Shown: positions 25,836 through 34,297 of the stretch, piece by piece
How the letters are laid out: each line of letters opens with the position of its first letter
Numbering within the stretch: the first letter of the stretch is position 1
From: CAWHYG01 sp963833505
GTDB lineage: Bacteria > Eisenbacteria > RBG-16-71-46 > CAIMUX01
NCBI GenBank assembly: GCA_963833505.1
Contig: CAWHYG010000005.1
Span: forward strand, 372,001 to 436,000
Direction: 5' to 3'
DNA: 64,000 bases
Notes under the pieces: generated by a model
What the model was told of the DNA's origin: nothing
Databases searched by the model: none
The model's input: only the letters and a program-made list of their open reading frames with translations
Made by a program: the position numbers and the translations under genes

Positions 25836-26705
25836 ATGATCCCGAACGTTGTGCGTGTTCCGCTGCGGGTCCTGGTTGTCCTTCCCCTGTTGGTTCTGGC
25901 CTGCAACGGCTCGGACAAAGGTCCGATCCAACCGAACTCGGGGATTGCACTGCCGGCGGTCCCTCCGGTCGCGCAGGTTTCCGCCTCCGTTGACTTCGAG
26001 GTTTCCGCGGACTCCGCCACCGCGGAGCCGGTGGTCCTGGAGACGACGTGTGACGCGGAACTGAAGGCGGTGGCCAAGCAGGTCGCGATGGCTCCGAGCT
26101 TGGAAGGTCCGTTGAGCAACGCCGCGTGGGGTGTCCGCGATGGAAACTGCGTCAAATGGTCCTACAACGAGGATGGATGCGTCACCATCTATCAGCTCTG
26201 CCAGGACGACAGCGTCTACGACTGGACGCGGCGGTCGACCGGAACCTGCGGATTGGGCACGGCCTATACGGATTCCGTGCAGTACAGCGGGCGCATGGTC
26301 ATCGACGGTAGCCGCGGGCAGGAACGGGTCTTCCAGAAGAACACCGCCACTCCGCTCATCTCCTGGAACTGGACCCGGACGAGCCCGGGCCCGAACACCT
26401 GGTCCTACTGGTCCGGCGATATCGGCACGGGCAACCCGGTGCTCAATCTCTCCACCCAGGTCGTGGCCGACACCACCAAGATGTCCTGGGAGTGGCTGAC
26501 CCCGCCGGTCGGGCTGGGGACGGCCCGGATCATGCGCCAGGCCTCGATCTCGCTGGATGGCCAGGTGGGCTGGTTCCGCTTCTACACGTGGAACGATTCG
26601 GTCTATGCCCTCCTGGATTCCGTCGGCTGGAATCACGGATCCGGAATCGAGAAGAAGCTGGATTATCTGGGCCACGTGTACCAGACGTACAACTGGGCCG
26701 ATTGA
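25836..26705 (+). CDS. Putative exported lipoprotein, unknown function
   Basis: 289 residues. The start at ATG 25836 has AAGGAG six bases upstream. A lipoprotein signal (VPLRVLVVLPLLVLAC) ends in the lipobox LVLAC, so the mature N-terminus is cysteine ~23 and the protein should be anchored to a membrane. The mature part is beta-rich with many Trp/Tyr (WSYNEDGCVTIYQLCQDDSVYDW, SWNWTRTSPGPNTWSYW) and two cysteine pairs. No known domain recognised. It is a single-gene unit followed by a strong terminator. Confidence 0.75.
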   Translation: MIPNVVRVPLRVLVVLPLLVLACNGSDKGPIQPNSGIALPAVPPVAQVSASVDFEVSADSATAEPVVLETTCDAELKAVAKQVAMAPSLEGPLSNAAWGVRDGNCVKWSYNEDGCVTIYQLCQDDSVYDWTRRSTGTCGLGTAYTDSVQYSGRMVIDGSRGQERVFQKNTATPLISWNWTRTSPGPNTWSYWSGDIGTGNPVLNLSTQVVADTTKMSWEWLTPPVGLGTARIMRQASISLDGQVGWFRFYTWNDSVYALLDSVGWNHGSGIEKKLDYLGHVYQTYNWAD

Positions 26706-26739
26706 CAGGAAGCGGGCGCTGATCCGGTCCTGATTCGTG

Positions 26740-26777
26740 CGGCCGGCCGCGACTCATGCGGGCCGGCCGTTTTGTTT
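26740..26777 (+). terminator. Rho-independent terminator
   Basis: A 9-bp perfect GC stem, CGGCCGGCC (26740-26748) and GGCCGGCCG (26761-26769), is closed by a 12-base loop and followed by TTTTGTTT. It lies 35 bases after the lipoprotein stop codon. One of few classical terminators visible in the window. Confidence 0.8.
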
Positions 26778-26893
26778 CAGGCCAGCCTGTGCGACCCGTC
26801 CCGCGGATGAGATCCATGCGGGCCACCGCGCCGCTTCAATCCCAATCTGTGCGACCCGCCACGCCGATCGGATCGGAACGGGGCCTTTCGGCG

Positions 26894-27523
26894 TCACTGG
26901 ATGCCGTGAATCTGCTTGTACTCCGCCCAGTTCTGCTTGAGCTCGAAGAACGACTCGAAGCTGTCCCGAAGCAGAAACGGGTTGGTCCGGATCTCCTCGC
27001 CCACGGTGGAGGACGGACGCACGCCGTAGTCGTGGCCCGGCCAGACTTCGGTCTCCGGAGGCAGGGCGCAGATGCGATCGTGCAGGGAGCCATACTCCGT
27101 GCGAGCGGCCGCTTCGCCAGCAGTTCCGCCGATCTTTCCGACGAAGAGCGTGTCGCCGGTCATGAGCTTCCCGGCGGCCAGCACGCAGATGCTGTCCTCG
27201 GTGTGTCCCGGCGTGTGCAGGATCTGAACCTCGAGATTGCCCACCGCCAGTCGATCGTCATGCCGGAGAGACCGATCGCCCTTGCCGTAAGCGGCCAGCT
27301 TCGCCCCCGTCGCCCGGCGCACCGCCTCGCTGGCTCCGGTGTGGTCCGGATGCCCGTGGGTGTGGATCACACACGCGAGCCGGAGGCCGTGCTCCCTCAC
27401 GCGCTGCGCGAGCAGGTCGGGATCGGAGCCGGGATCGATCAACGCTCCTTCCCGAGTCGCTTCATCCCCGATCAAATAGGCGAAGTTCCGATCACCGGAA
27501 ATGGGGATCTGTTCGAAGATCAT
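26894..27523 (-). CDS. MBL-fold metallo-hydrolase (glyoxalase II-like)
   Basis: 209 residues. The metal-binding motif THGHPDH (HxHxDH) is near residue 57, followed by a second histidine in TPGHTEDS, an aspartate in MTGDTLFVGKIGG and a last histidine in VWPGHDYG. This spacing fits hydroxyacylglutathione hydrolase-like or persulfide dioxygenase-like enzymes with two metals; the substrate cannot be read from sequence. The C-terminus ends in EEIRTNPFLL..., as in other short bacterial members. ATG 27523 follows AGGAGG. It stands alone, convergent with the lipoprotein gene and divergent from the ABC exporter. Confidence 0.88.
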   Translation of the reverse strand: MIFEQIPISGDRNFAYLIGDEATREGALIDPGSDPDLLAQRVREHGLRLACVIHTHGHPDHTGASEAVRRATGAKLAAYGKGDRSLRHDDRLAVGNLEVQILHTPGHTEDSICVLAAGKLMTGDTLFVGKIGGTAGEAAARTEYGSLHDRICALPPETEVWPGHDYGVRPSSTVGEEIRTNPFLLRDSFESFFELKQNWAEYKQIHGIQ

Positions 27524-27773
27524 GCGGGTCCTCCTCGGTTTCCCTGAGGATAGGGCCATCCCGCCGGCGACCGCCGTCACTTTTCCGCCGATTGCGCCGG
27601 ACGCCTGCGGATTTCCCTACGTCCCTCATCCGGATGGACGCTGCGGTAGAGGCGCCGGCCACCGCGAACCCCGTTCAACCGGATGGACAGAATCTCGGAA
27701 AGGCCCTAGGCTCTTCGCGACCCGTTGACCGGATCGGCGAGGCGGTATCGCCGGAGGGAGGGGAGAACCGTCG

Positions 27774-28703
27774 ATGATCCAGGTGGAGAACCTGCGCAAG
27801 AGCTTCGGCACGGTCCAGGCGGTGGACTCGGTCACCCTTCGAGTCAAGCCAGGGGAAATCTACGGCCTGCTCGGACCGAACGGAGCAGGCAAGACCACGA
27901 CGATCTCGTGCCTCGCCGGGCTCCTCAAACCCGACGCGGGGCGCCTCGTGATCGACGGCGTCGACGTGGCCGCCGAACCGATCCGAGCTCGGCGCTCGCT
28001 GGGCGTCGTGCCCCAGGAAACCGCGATCTACGAAACGCTCTCCGCTCGCGAAAACGTCGACTACTTCGCCTCGCTGTACGGGCTTTCCGGCGCGGAACGG
28101 CGCCGCCGGGTCGACCAGTCCCTTGAGCGGGTCGGGTTGAGCGAAAGCGGAAAGCAGCAAGCCCGCGCGTTCTCCGGCGGGATGAAACGGCGGCTCAACC
28201 TGGCCATCGGCCTGGTCAGCCACCCGCGCGCCCTGCTCCTGGATGAACCCACCGTGGGAATCGATCCGCAGGCCCGCATTCGCATCCTCGACGTGGCCCG
28301 GGCGGTCCAGCAGGAGGGCTCGGCGATCCTCTACACGACGCATTACCTCGAGGAAGCCGAGACGCTCTGCGACCGGGTGGGCATCATGGACCACGGCCGG
28401 CTGCTGGCGGAAGGAACCATCGGCGAGCTTCGGCGTCTGGTCGGCGAAGGGACGGTGGTCACCTTGCGGGGCCGGTTCGGAGCCGACGAGCTGCGCCGCG
28501 CGGTCGCGGAGCGCCCGAACCTGCACGTCCTTTCGCTGGAGGACAACGTCGCCATGGTCTCCGTGACCGGAGAGCACAAGCAGGCGGCGGAGCTGCTCGC
28601 GCACGTTCTTCGTCTCGGCCTCGAAGTGGCCGACATCTCGATGCAGGAACCGAGCCTCCAGAGCGTCTTCATCAAGCTCACCGGGCGCGAGCTGAGGGAT
28701 TGA
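27774..28703 (+). CDS. ABC-2 transporter ATP-binding protein
   Basis: 309 residues. Walker A GPNGAGKTTT (~residue 36), Q-loop VPQETAIYETLSARENV, signature SGGMKRRLNLA, Walker B ALLLDEPTVGIDP and the H-loop TTHYLEEAE are all intact. A ~85-residue C-terminal domain is typical of DrrA/CcmA-type exporter ATPases. It powers the two ABC-2 permeases that follow (drug, lipid or polysaccharide export). The last residues LTGRELRD are re-encoded twice in the 40-bp repeats directly downstream. ATG 27774 follows GGGAGGGGAG. Confidence 0.95.
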   Translation: MIQVENLRKSFGTVQAVDSVTLRVKPGEIYGLLGPNGAGKTTTISCLAGLLKPDAGRLVIDGVDVAAEPIRARRSLGVVPQETAIYETLSARENVDYFASLYGLSGAERRRRVDQSLERVGLSESGKQQARAFSGGMKRRLNLAIGLVSHPRALLLDEPTVGIDPQARIRILDVARAVQQEGSAILYTTHYLEEAETLCDRVGIMDHGRLLAEGTIGELRRLVGEGTVVTLRGRFGADELRRAVAERPNLHVLSLEDNVAMVSVTGEHKQAAELLAHVLRLGLEVADISMQEPSLQSVFIKLTGRELRD

Positions 28704-28787
28704 GGCCATGCCTTCCTTGATCGGACGCGAGCGGAGGGACTGAGCCTATGCCTTTCTTGACCGGACACGAGCTGAGGGACTGAGCCT
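28668..28787 (+). repeat. Triplicated 40-bp gene junction with two 11-codon mini-ORFs
   Basis: Three 40-base units (28668-28707, 28708-28747, 28748-28787). The first encodes the end of the ATPase and the gap to the next start; each of the other two is a complete mini-ORF, MPSLIGRERRD (28708-28743) and MPFLTGHELRD (28748-28783), ending at TGA like the ATPase. The permease ATG at 28788 follows the third unit. The ATG spacing is exactly 40 bases. Confidence 0.9.
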
Positions 28788-30044
28788 ATGCGTTTCTTCT
28801 GGGCGGCTGTGCGCAAGGATCTCCTCCGCCGGGTCCGTTCGCCCCTCGCGCCCGTCATCATGCTGCTCTTTCCGGTCGTCTTCTCGCTGCTGATCGGCCT
28901 GGCCTTCGGCAGCCATGGCGAGAAGATCGCCCCCGTGAAGATCGCCGTGGTGGACGAAGACGGCGGGTTCCTGTCCAATCTCATCCGCTCGTCCTTCACC
29001 CAAAATCAGGCGGCCGGCCGGTTCGAGCTGGTGCTGGCGCCCGATTCCCTCGCGGGGCTTCGTCTGGTCGAGGCGAACAAGGTATCGGCCATGTTGCGCA
29101 TCCCCGCGGGATTCTCCGACAGCGTCTTCTCGTCGCACCCCACCCGCCTCGTACTCGTGAAGAATCCGGCCCAGGGCATCTACCCCGAGATCGCCGAACA
29201 ATACGTGAAGGTGCTGGCCCAACTCGGGAGCGCGGCAGTGCAGGTGCTGAACGGACCGCTCCAGCAGATCCGAAACGCGACCCGGGCCGGCGTCGGGCCG
29301 CCGGAGAGTTTCATCTCGACAGTATCGGTCGCCATCAGCCGGAGGATGCGAGGCGTCGCCCGGTATGCGATACCGCCCGCCGTCCGGCTGCAAAAGCCCG
29401 CGTCCAAGGCTCCCGCCAAGGGCAAGAGCGACGATTCGCCTTTCCAGATCGCAGCCTATGTCCTTCCCGGGATGGCGGTGTTCGCGCTCCTCATGCTCTC
29501 GCTGGTCCTGATGGGCGACTTCCAGCGCGAGTCGGTTCGCGGCACGCTCTCCCGTCAGTTCGTCGCCCCGGTACCGTTCCTCACGATCATCCTGGGCAAG
29601 CTCGCCGCCACCTGGATGCTCTCGCTGCTCTGCATCCTCGTGCTGGCTTTGCTCGCCATCTTCTGGGTCGGGGCCGGAATCTCCATCGCCGGCTTCCTCG
29701 CGCTCTCGGTGATCTTCTCCCTCGCCACGACCGGTTTTGCCGCGTTTCTCCAGTGCCTTTCCCGGTCGGAACGGACCGGCTCGGTCGTGGGGAGCATCCT
29801 GGTCATGATCATGTCCATGATGGGAGGCTCCTTCGTTCCGCTGGATTCGCTGCCGGCGTTCGCCCGGAAGATCGCGCCCTTCACGCTGAACTACTGGGGC
29901 AATGAGGGCTACCGGACCCTTCTCTTCGACCATGCCGGCATCGGCCGGATCGCGCCGAATCTCGCGGTGCTGGCCATTCTCGGCGCGGTCCTCACGAGCG
30001 TCGCTCTCGCGCGCTTCCAGCGCCGCTTCTCGACGGGCGGATGA
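28788..30044 (+). CDS. ABC-2 type permease subunit 1
   Basis: 418 residues with ABC-2 architecture: an N-terminal membrane helix (~20-40), a large extracytoplasmic domain (~45-215, beginning KIAVVDEDGGFLSNLIRS), then five membrane helices from ~225 (YVLPGMAVFALLMLSLVLMGD) to the end. The motif RGTLSRQFVAPVPFLTIILGKL is the coupling-helix region typical of the family. Partner of the ATPase upstream and of the second permease four bases downstream; the two probably form a heterodimer. Confidence 0.92.
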   Translation: MRFFWAAVRKDLLRRVRSPLAPVIMLLFPVVFSLLIGLAFGSHGEKIAPVKIAVVDEDGGFLSNLIRSSFTQNQAAGRFELVLAPDSLAGLRLVEANKVSAMLRIPAGFSDSVFSSHPTRLVLVKNPAQGIYPEIAEQYVKVLAQLGSAAVQVLNGPLQQIRNATRAGVGPPESFISTVSVAISRRMRGVARYAIPPAVRLQKPASKAPAKGKSDDSPFQIAAYVLPGMAVFALLMLSLVLMGDFQRESVRGTLSRQFVAPVPFLTIILGKLAATWMLSLLCILVLALLAIFWVGAGISIAGFLALSVIFSLATTGFAAFLQCLSRSERTGSVVGSILVMIMSMMGGSFVPLDSLPAFARKIAPFTLNYWGNEGYRTLLFDHAGIGRIAPNLAVLAILGAVLTSVALARFQRRFSTGG

Positions 30045-30048
30045 TCCC

Positions 30049-31332
30049 ATGAGGCAGCTTCGCATCATCCTCGCCTTGGCCGCGGGTCTTCTCCGCCTGG
30101 AGCTGCGGGAGCGATCGAATCTTTTCTGGATGGTGGCCCTGCCCATCGCCTTCATCGCGATCTTCGGCGGCATGATGAACGGCACGGAGGCCCGGAAGCC
30201 GGCGCTCACCGTCGAGGACCGGGACGGATCATTCCTCTCCCAGAGGTTCTGCGGACATCTGAAAGCGCAAGACCTGGATCTGCGCATCGAGACTCCAGGG
30301 GCCGACTCGGGCAGCCCAGGCAGCGCTCCCGCTTCCGGAGGCACACCTGTGTCAGCAGCGGCGACCGGTGCCGCAGGATCTGCGCCCTCGAGTGCATCGC
30401 CCCGCTCCGACACCGTCTCGACAGCGGAGGTGAAAGACCGCACGCTCATCATCCCGCGAGGCTTTGCTGACAGCCTGGCTTCGGGCCGGCGCATCCGGCT
30501 TCCGTATCGGACGCCATCGAACGCCGACGCGCGGTACGACCTGTCCGCAGAGGTCCACGTTTATCAGGCGATCGCGCGCCTGCTCGCGACCCTGGCGCAG
30601 ATCGACACGGTTTCCGGAGACCATGTCCTCGCGGTCTCATCGCCCGAGTTCCAGAGTCGCTATCAATCCGTCGCAAGTCGCCCCGACCTCATCCACGCCT
30701 CGGTGCGGACGGCCGGCCGCGGGCAGACCGTTCCGGTCGGATTCGCGGGCAGCGCACAGTCCATGCTCGTTCTCATGCTGCTCATGAACACGTGCATGAC
30801 CGGCGCGATCACGCTGACCCGGGAGAAGCAGAATCGCATCCTGGCCCGCGTCGCCACGCTTCCGGTGAGCCGGGCCGGCATTCTCGCCGGGAAGATCCTG
30901 GGCCTGCTCGGCATCTCGCTGATCCAGGCCGCGGTGGTCATCGTCCTGGGGAGTCTCATCTTCCACGTCTCGTGGGGGCCCGATCCGCTCGCGCTTCTCG
31001 TGCTGCTCGTCTGCCTGGGCCTGTCGGCGGCGGCGCTCGGGTTCTTCCTGGGCGGGCTCATTCGCACTCCCGAGCAGGCCGGCGCGGTGGCGTGGATCAT
31101 CCCGCTCTTGCTGGGAGCCCTGGGGGGAACCTGGTGGCCGCTCGAGCTGGTTCCGCACTGGCTGCAGGTGGTCGGGCACATTTCCCCGACGGCCTGGGCC
31201 ATGGACGGCATGCACGGCCTGATCTCGTTCGGCCGAGGGGCGAGCGCCATCGTCGCGCCGTGCCTCGTTCTCCTCGGTTACGCGCTCGTTCTCATCGCCG
31301 GAGGCTCTCGCCTTCTTCGCGTGACCGAATGA
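30049..31332 (+). CDS. ABC-2 type permease subunit 2
   Basis: 427 residues from ATG 30049, four bases after the first permease. Same plan: an N-terminal membrane helix (FWMVALPIAFIAIFGG), an extracytoplasmic domain with a Ser/Ala/Gly-rich low-complexity insert (~90-125), then five or six C-terminal helices (SMLVLMLLMNTCMTGAITLTRE, coupling motif KQNRILARVATLPVSRAGILAGK). Ends the exporter operon; the group II intron begins ~108 bases later. Confidence 0.92.
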   Translation: MRQLRIILALAAGLLRLELRERSNLFWMVALPIAFIAIFGGMMNGTEARKPALTVEDRDGSFLSQRFCGHLKAQDLDLRIETPGADSGSPGSAPASGGTPVSAAATGAAGSAPSSASPRSDTVSTAEVKDRTLIIPRGFADSLASGRRIRLPYRTPSNADARYDLSAEVHVYQAIARLLATLAQIDTVSGDHVLAVSSPEFQSRYQSVASRPDLIHASVRTAGRGQTVPVGFAGSAQSMLVLMLLMNTCMTGAITLTREKQNRILARVATLPVSRAGILAGKILGLLGISLIQAAVVIVLGSLIFHVSWGPDPLALLVLLVCLGLSAAALGFFLGGLIRTPEQAGAVAWIIPLLLGALGGTWWPLELVPHWLQVVGHISPTAWAMDGMHGLISFGRGASAIVAPCLVLLGYALVLIAGGSRLLRVTE

Positions 31333-31472
31333 GCCGGATCGGGTAGGATCCCCCACCTGGAACCGCTCGCTGGCGGGGACGACGGGCGCATCCCATCGCT
31401 CCGCCTCCGGGGCGGAGTCCTCAAAGTCCTGAAGTCGGAGTAGGAACCATGGTCACCCATAGCCCCCTCCAC

Positions 31473-31506
31473 AGAACCGGACGAGCGGGACTACCGCATC
31501 CGGCTC
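31473..31506 (-). ncRNA. Group II intron domain V
   Basis: 34 bases, the standard domain V length, with the catalytic AGC triad at positions 2-4, a lower stem AGCCGGA/UCCGGUU, and a UAGU tetraloop. The maturase stop codon TAG (31491-31493) lies inside the loop of this domain. Confidence 0.85.
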
Positions 31507-32903
31507 CCACCTTGGGTCATCACGCCCAGGCGCTGATTGGGCCAGGGTTGACAGATCCGGGGAATGGGGAGCCATTGAGTCACCAGGCGTTTCCATCGGA
31601 CGACCGTGAGCCGCGTCTTCTGACTTCGGCGGCGGAGACTCCGCCCCCATCGCCAGGACACCGCGTTGCGGAAGGCCGAGAGGGCCGGTCCGTTTCGAGG
31701 CACCCCGTAATAGCGGTAGTGCCCGAGCAGGACCGTCCGCAGGTAGGCTCCTTGGTCCGGGACGGGGTCGTGCAGTCGCCTCCGGAGTTCGCTGCCGATC
31801 TCCTTGAGCTTCGCCTGCCACCGCTGGCGCATCGTCTGCCGCAGCACCGTGAACTTCCCCTGCCGGGTCTTCCCGCAGATGTGCGTGAAGCCAAGGAAGT
31901 TGAAGGTCGGGGGCTTCCCGTCCCCCCGATCGCGTCGGTTCTTCTCGGCGAAGCGACCGAACTCGATCAGGCGGGTCTTTTCCGGGTGCAGCTCCAGCCC
32001 GAACTTTGCGAAGCGTTCGCGCAGCTCGACCAGGAACCGCTCGGCCACGTCTCGATGCTGGAACCCAACCACGAAGTCATCGACAAAACGCACCACGACC
32101 ACGTCGCCGCGCGCTTGCTTCGTTCTCCATCGCTGGATCCACAGGTCGAGAGCATAATGCAGGTAGACGTTGGCCAGGAGGGGACTGATCGACCCGCCCT
32201 GAACCGTGCCCACCCTCCCGGCGATGCGCTTCCCCTCCTCCAGCACGCCGGCCTTGAGCCACTTCAGGATCAAGCGCACGACCCGCTGGTCCGCGATCCG
32301 GTGCTCGATGAATTTCCGCAGCCATCCATGGTCGAGGGTATCGAAGAACGACCGGATGTCGGCGTCGAGCACCCAGCTCACCTTCTTCCGTTCGATCCCG
32401 ACCGTGAGTGCATCCAGCGCTTGATGCGGGCTGCGTCCCGGTCGGGAACCATAGGAAAATCCGAGGAAGTCGATTTCGTAGATGGCGTTCAACACCTCGA
32501 CCACCGCACGCTGGACGATCTTGTCCTCCAGCGTCGGAACTCCGAGCGGCCGCTGCCGCCCGTCGGTCTTGGGGATGTACGCTCGCCGAACCGGCTTCGC
32601 CCGATACGCTCCTCGCTTCAGCCTTTCGGAAAGGTCTCGGAGGTTCTCTTCCAAGTTTTCCCCGTAGTGCTGCCAGGTCTCGCCGTCGATTCCTGCCGCC
32701 GCGTTCTTCTTCAGGGCGAAGTAGCCCGCGCGCAGTCGATCCACGTCGTAGACATGGTGCAGGAGCGTGGTGAACCGCTGTTTCCTGTCCTTTCTTGCCG
32801 CCTGTCGTACCCGCTCCAGTCCGCTGGGCACGCACTCCCGGCTCTGTGTCCGGTGCGTGTCGGCTTCGAGCGAGTTCCCCTTGGCCCGACCCCTTCCCTC
32901 CAT
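31491..32903 (-). CDS. ltrA: Group II intron reverse transcriptase/maturase
   Basis: 470 residues from ATG 32903. RT domains: RRAYIPKTDGRQRPLGVPTLEDKIVQ, SYGSRPGRSPHQAL, first catalytic aspartate in LDADIRSFFDTLDH (~D182), the RT5 box FVDDFVVG (273-276; the usual Y-x-DD is F-V-DD here), and the thumb/domain X around LRTVLLGHYRYYGVPRN. No HNH endonuclease domain follows; the protein ends ...GGSRMR inside domain V. It splices and mobilises its host intron. Upstream in-frame ATGs (to 33026) fall in the RNA domain I region including the proposed EBS1, so the shorter start is preferred. All motifs are intact, so the element could still be active. Confidence 0.95.
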   Translation of the reverse strand: MEGRGRAKGNSLEADTHRTQSRECVPSGLERVRQAARKDRKQRFTTLLHHVYDVDRLRAGYFALKKNAAAGIDGETWQHYGENLEENLRDLSERLKRGAYRAKPVRRAYIPKTDGRQRPLGVPTLEDKIVQRAVVEVLNAIYEIDFLGFSYGSRPGRSPHQALDALTVGIERKKVSWVLDADIRSFFDTLDHGWLRKFIEHRIADQRVVRLILKWLKAGVLEEGKRIAGRVGTVQGGSISPLLANVYLHYALDLWIQRWRTKQARGDVVVVRFVDDFVVGFQHRDVAERFLVELRERFAKFGLELHPEKTRLIEFGRFAEKNRRDRGDGKPPTFNFLGFTHICGKTRQGKFTVLRQTMRQRWQAKLKEIGSELRRRLHDPVPDQGAYLRTVLLGHYRYYGVPRNGPALSAFRNAVSWRWGRSLRRRSQKTRLTVVRWKRLVTQWLPIPRICQPWPNQRLGVMTQGGSRMR

Positions 32904-33359
32904 CACCTCCGCCACCGGTCGCCCGGCACCGTTCGGCGACTTCCCCGGTACTACGGGTCGGTCCGACCTCCCACCTTCGTCCATCATCGGCGTGCGCCTT
33001 TCGGCTTCCCGATGCGGTCTGGGCATACCCTGCTTCCAGACGAGGGCGGGATCTCCCGGTTCCCATGCAAGGTGACTCCGAACGTGCTCAGGGCCTCTGA
33101 CCGCGCGGGGTCCCTCGGCGTCTCGCCATGGCGACGCCCAGGGTGTGGCCTTCCGCTAACCTCCACAGCGTCGGCACCCCGAAGTGATTCATGGATTACG
33201 CGGTTCAATACCCGGCCCGCCCGTACCCCTGTCAACGCTTCACTCCCGGCCTCGCGGCCGACAGCGCATGACTCGGGGCCATCGTGGGTGGCTGGCCCTT
33301 CGATGTATGACTCTTTCATTCACTTCACCTCGCCGGTTTGACCGGCGCACGGAGGTCTC

Positions 33360-34238
33360 ATGAAAAGATCCGTGATCGCCGCCCTGAGCGTTGCCGGGGT
33401 GGTTCTCGTGGCCGTCATCATCGTTCTCGCGGTGCGGGTGAAGCGGACCTCCGCGGAGTACGGCGAGACCCGCGCCGCCGAAGATACCGTCCGGAGCCAG
33501 TTCAACGCCGCGCTCGAGTCGATCGCCGAGATCCAGGACAGCCTGGATGCCATCACTCCGGCCGAGACGCGGGTGATCCACCTCTCCCAGAACGCCGAGA
33601 ACGGCCAGGCGGTGTCGCAGACCCAGAAAGAGCAGATGCTGGGCGCCATCGCCGACCTGAAGCAGAGCATCGACAACAGCAACAAGCGGATCGGTCAGCT
33701 CGAGAAGAGCCTGAAGAAGAGCAAGACCGAGGTGGCTGGTTTGAAGCGGATCATCCAGAACCTCAAGGCTTCGGTCGCGGAGAAGGAAGCGACCATTCAG
33801 CGCCTCAGCTCTCGAATTGACTCCCTGAACGTCACGGTGGCCGGGCTCCAGACGGAAGTGCACCAGGGGCAGGAGACGATCGCCCAACAGGCCGGCGTGA
33901 TCGAGACCAAGAATCGGGAAATCGGCTCGATCTTCTACGTCATCGGCACCAAGAAAGACCTGAAAGACAAGGGGATCGTGGTGGAAAAGGGCGGCGTCAT
34001 CGGATTGGGGAAGGCGGCGCTGGTTTCCGGGGCCTTCAGCTCCAAGGATTTCACCCCCCTCGATACCGATTCCTTGCGCGAGATCACGATCCACGGCCAG
34101 GAGCCGCAGGTCCTGAGCGCGCAACCCGCGGCCAGCTATGAGATTCAGCCGTACGCGAACGGATCCAAGCTGGTCATCAAGGACCCCAAGGAGTTCCGCA
34201 AGGTCAAGTACCTGGTCATCATGGTCAAGGAGGATTGA
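33360..34238 (+). CDS. Membrane-anchored coiled-coil protein
   Basis: 292 residues: an N-terminal membrane anchor (VIAALSVAGVVLVAVIIVLAV), a long coiled coil (~35-190, e.g. QLEKSLKKSKTEVAGLKRIIQNLKA), and a C-terminal globular part (~195-290: GSIFYVIGTKKDLKDKGIVVEKGG, YEIQPYANGSKLVIKDPKEF). The overall plan is like coiled-coil surface proteins of Bacteroidota annotated as Cbp1-type, but function is unknown. ATG 33360 has GGAGG at 33351-33355. The group II intron ends exactly at that ribosome site on the opposite strand, so the native promoter is now 1.9 kb away behind an antisense element. Confidence 0.8.
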   Translation: MKRSVIAALSVAGVVLVAVIIVLAVRVKRTSAEYGETRAAEDTVRSQFNAALESIAEIQDSLDAITPAETRVIHLSQNAENGQAVSQTQKEQMLGAIADLKQSIDNSNKRIGQLEKSLKKSKTEVAGLKRIIQNLKASVAEKEATIQRLSSRIDSLNVTVAGLQTEVHQGQETIAQQAGVIETKNREIGSIFYVIGTKKDLKDKGIVVEKGGVIGLGKAALVSGAFSSKDFTPLDTDSLREITIHGQEPQVLSAQPAASYEIQPYANGSKLVIKDPKEFRKVKYLVIMVKED

Positions 34239-34297
34239 GCGCCGGCTGCCGATAACTAGGGAGATCCGGGCCGTTCGGCCCGAGAAGGAGCTCTCCC

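Larger units (their letters stand above)
31440..33350 (-). mobile_element. Complete group II intron
   Basis: About 1.91 kb, minus strand. The 5' end is GTGCGCCGG... at 33350 (group II consensus GUGYG), followed by the conserved GGTGAAGTGAATGAAAG leader. The 3' end is ...GGTTCCTAC near 31440 (AY end) after domain VI, with a 34-nt domain V at 31473-31506. The maturase lies inside. The 5' exon ends ...GACCTCC, and a perfect 7-base complement GGAGGTC occurs on the intron strand at 32971-32965 (intron nt ~380), a good EBS1 for that IBS1. The intron separates the plus-strand gene at 33360 from its upstream region, in antisense orientation. The 3' boundary is good to within a base or two. Confidence 0.9.

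Noticed and set aside
31449..33341. 630-codon plus-strand frame opposite the maturase
   Set aside because: Complete antisense shadow of the group II intron ORF and RNA; translation is Arg/Pro-rich and matches no protein pattern.
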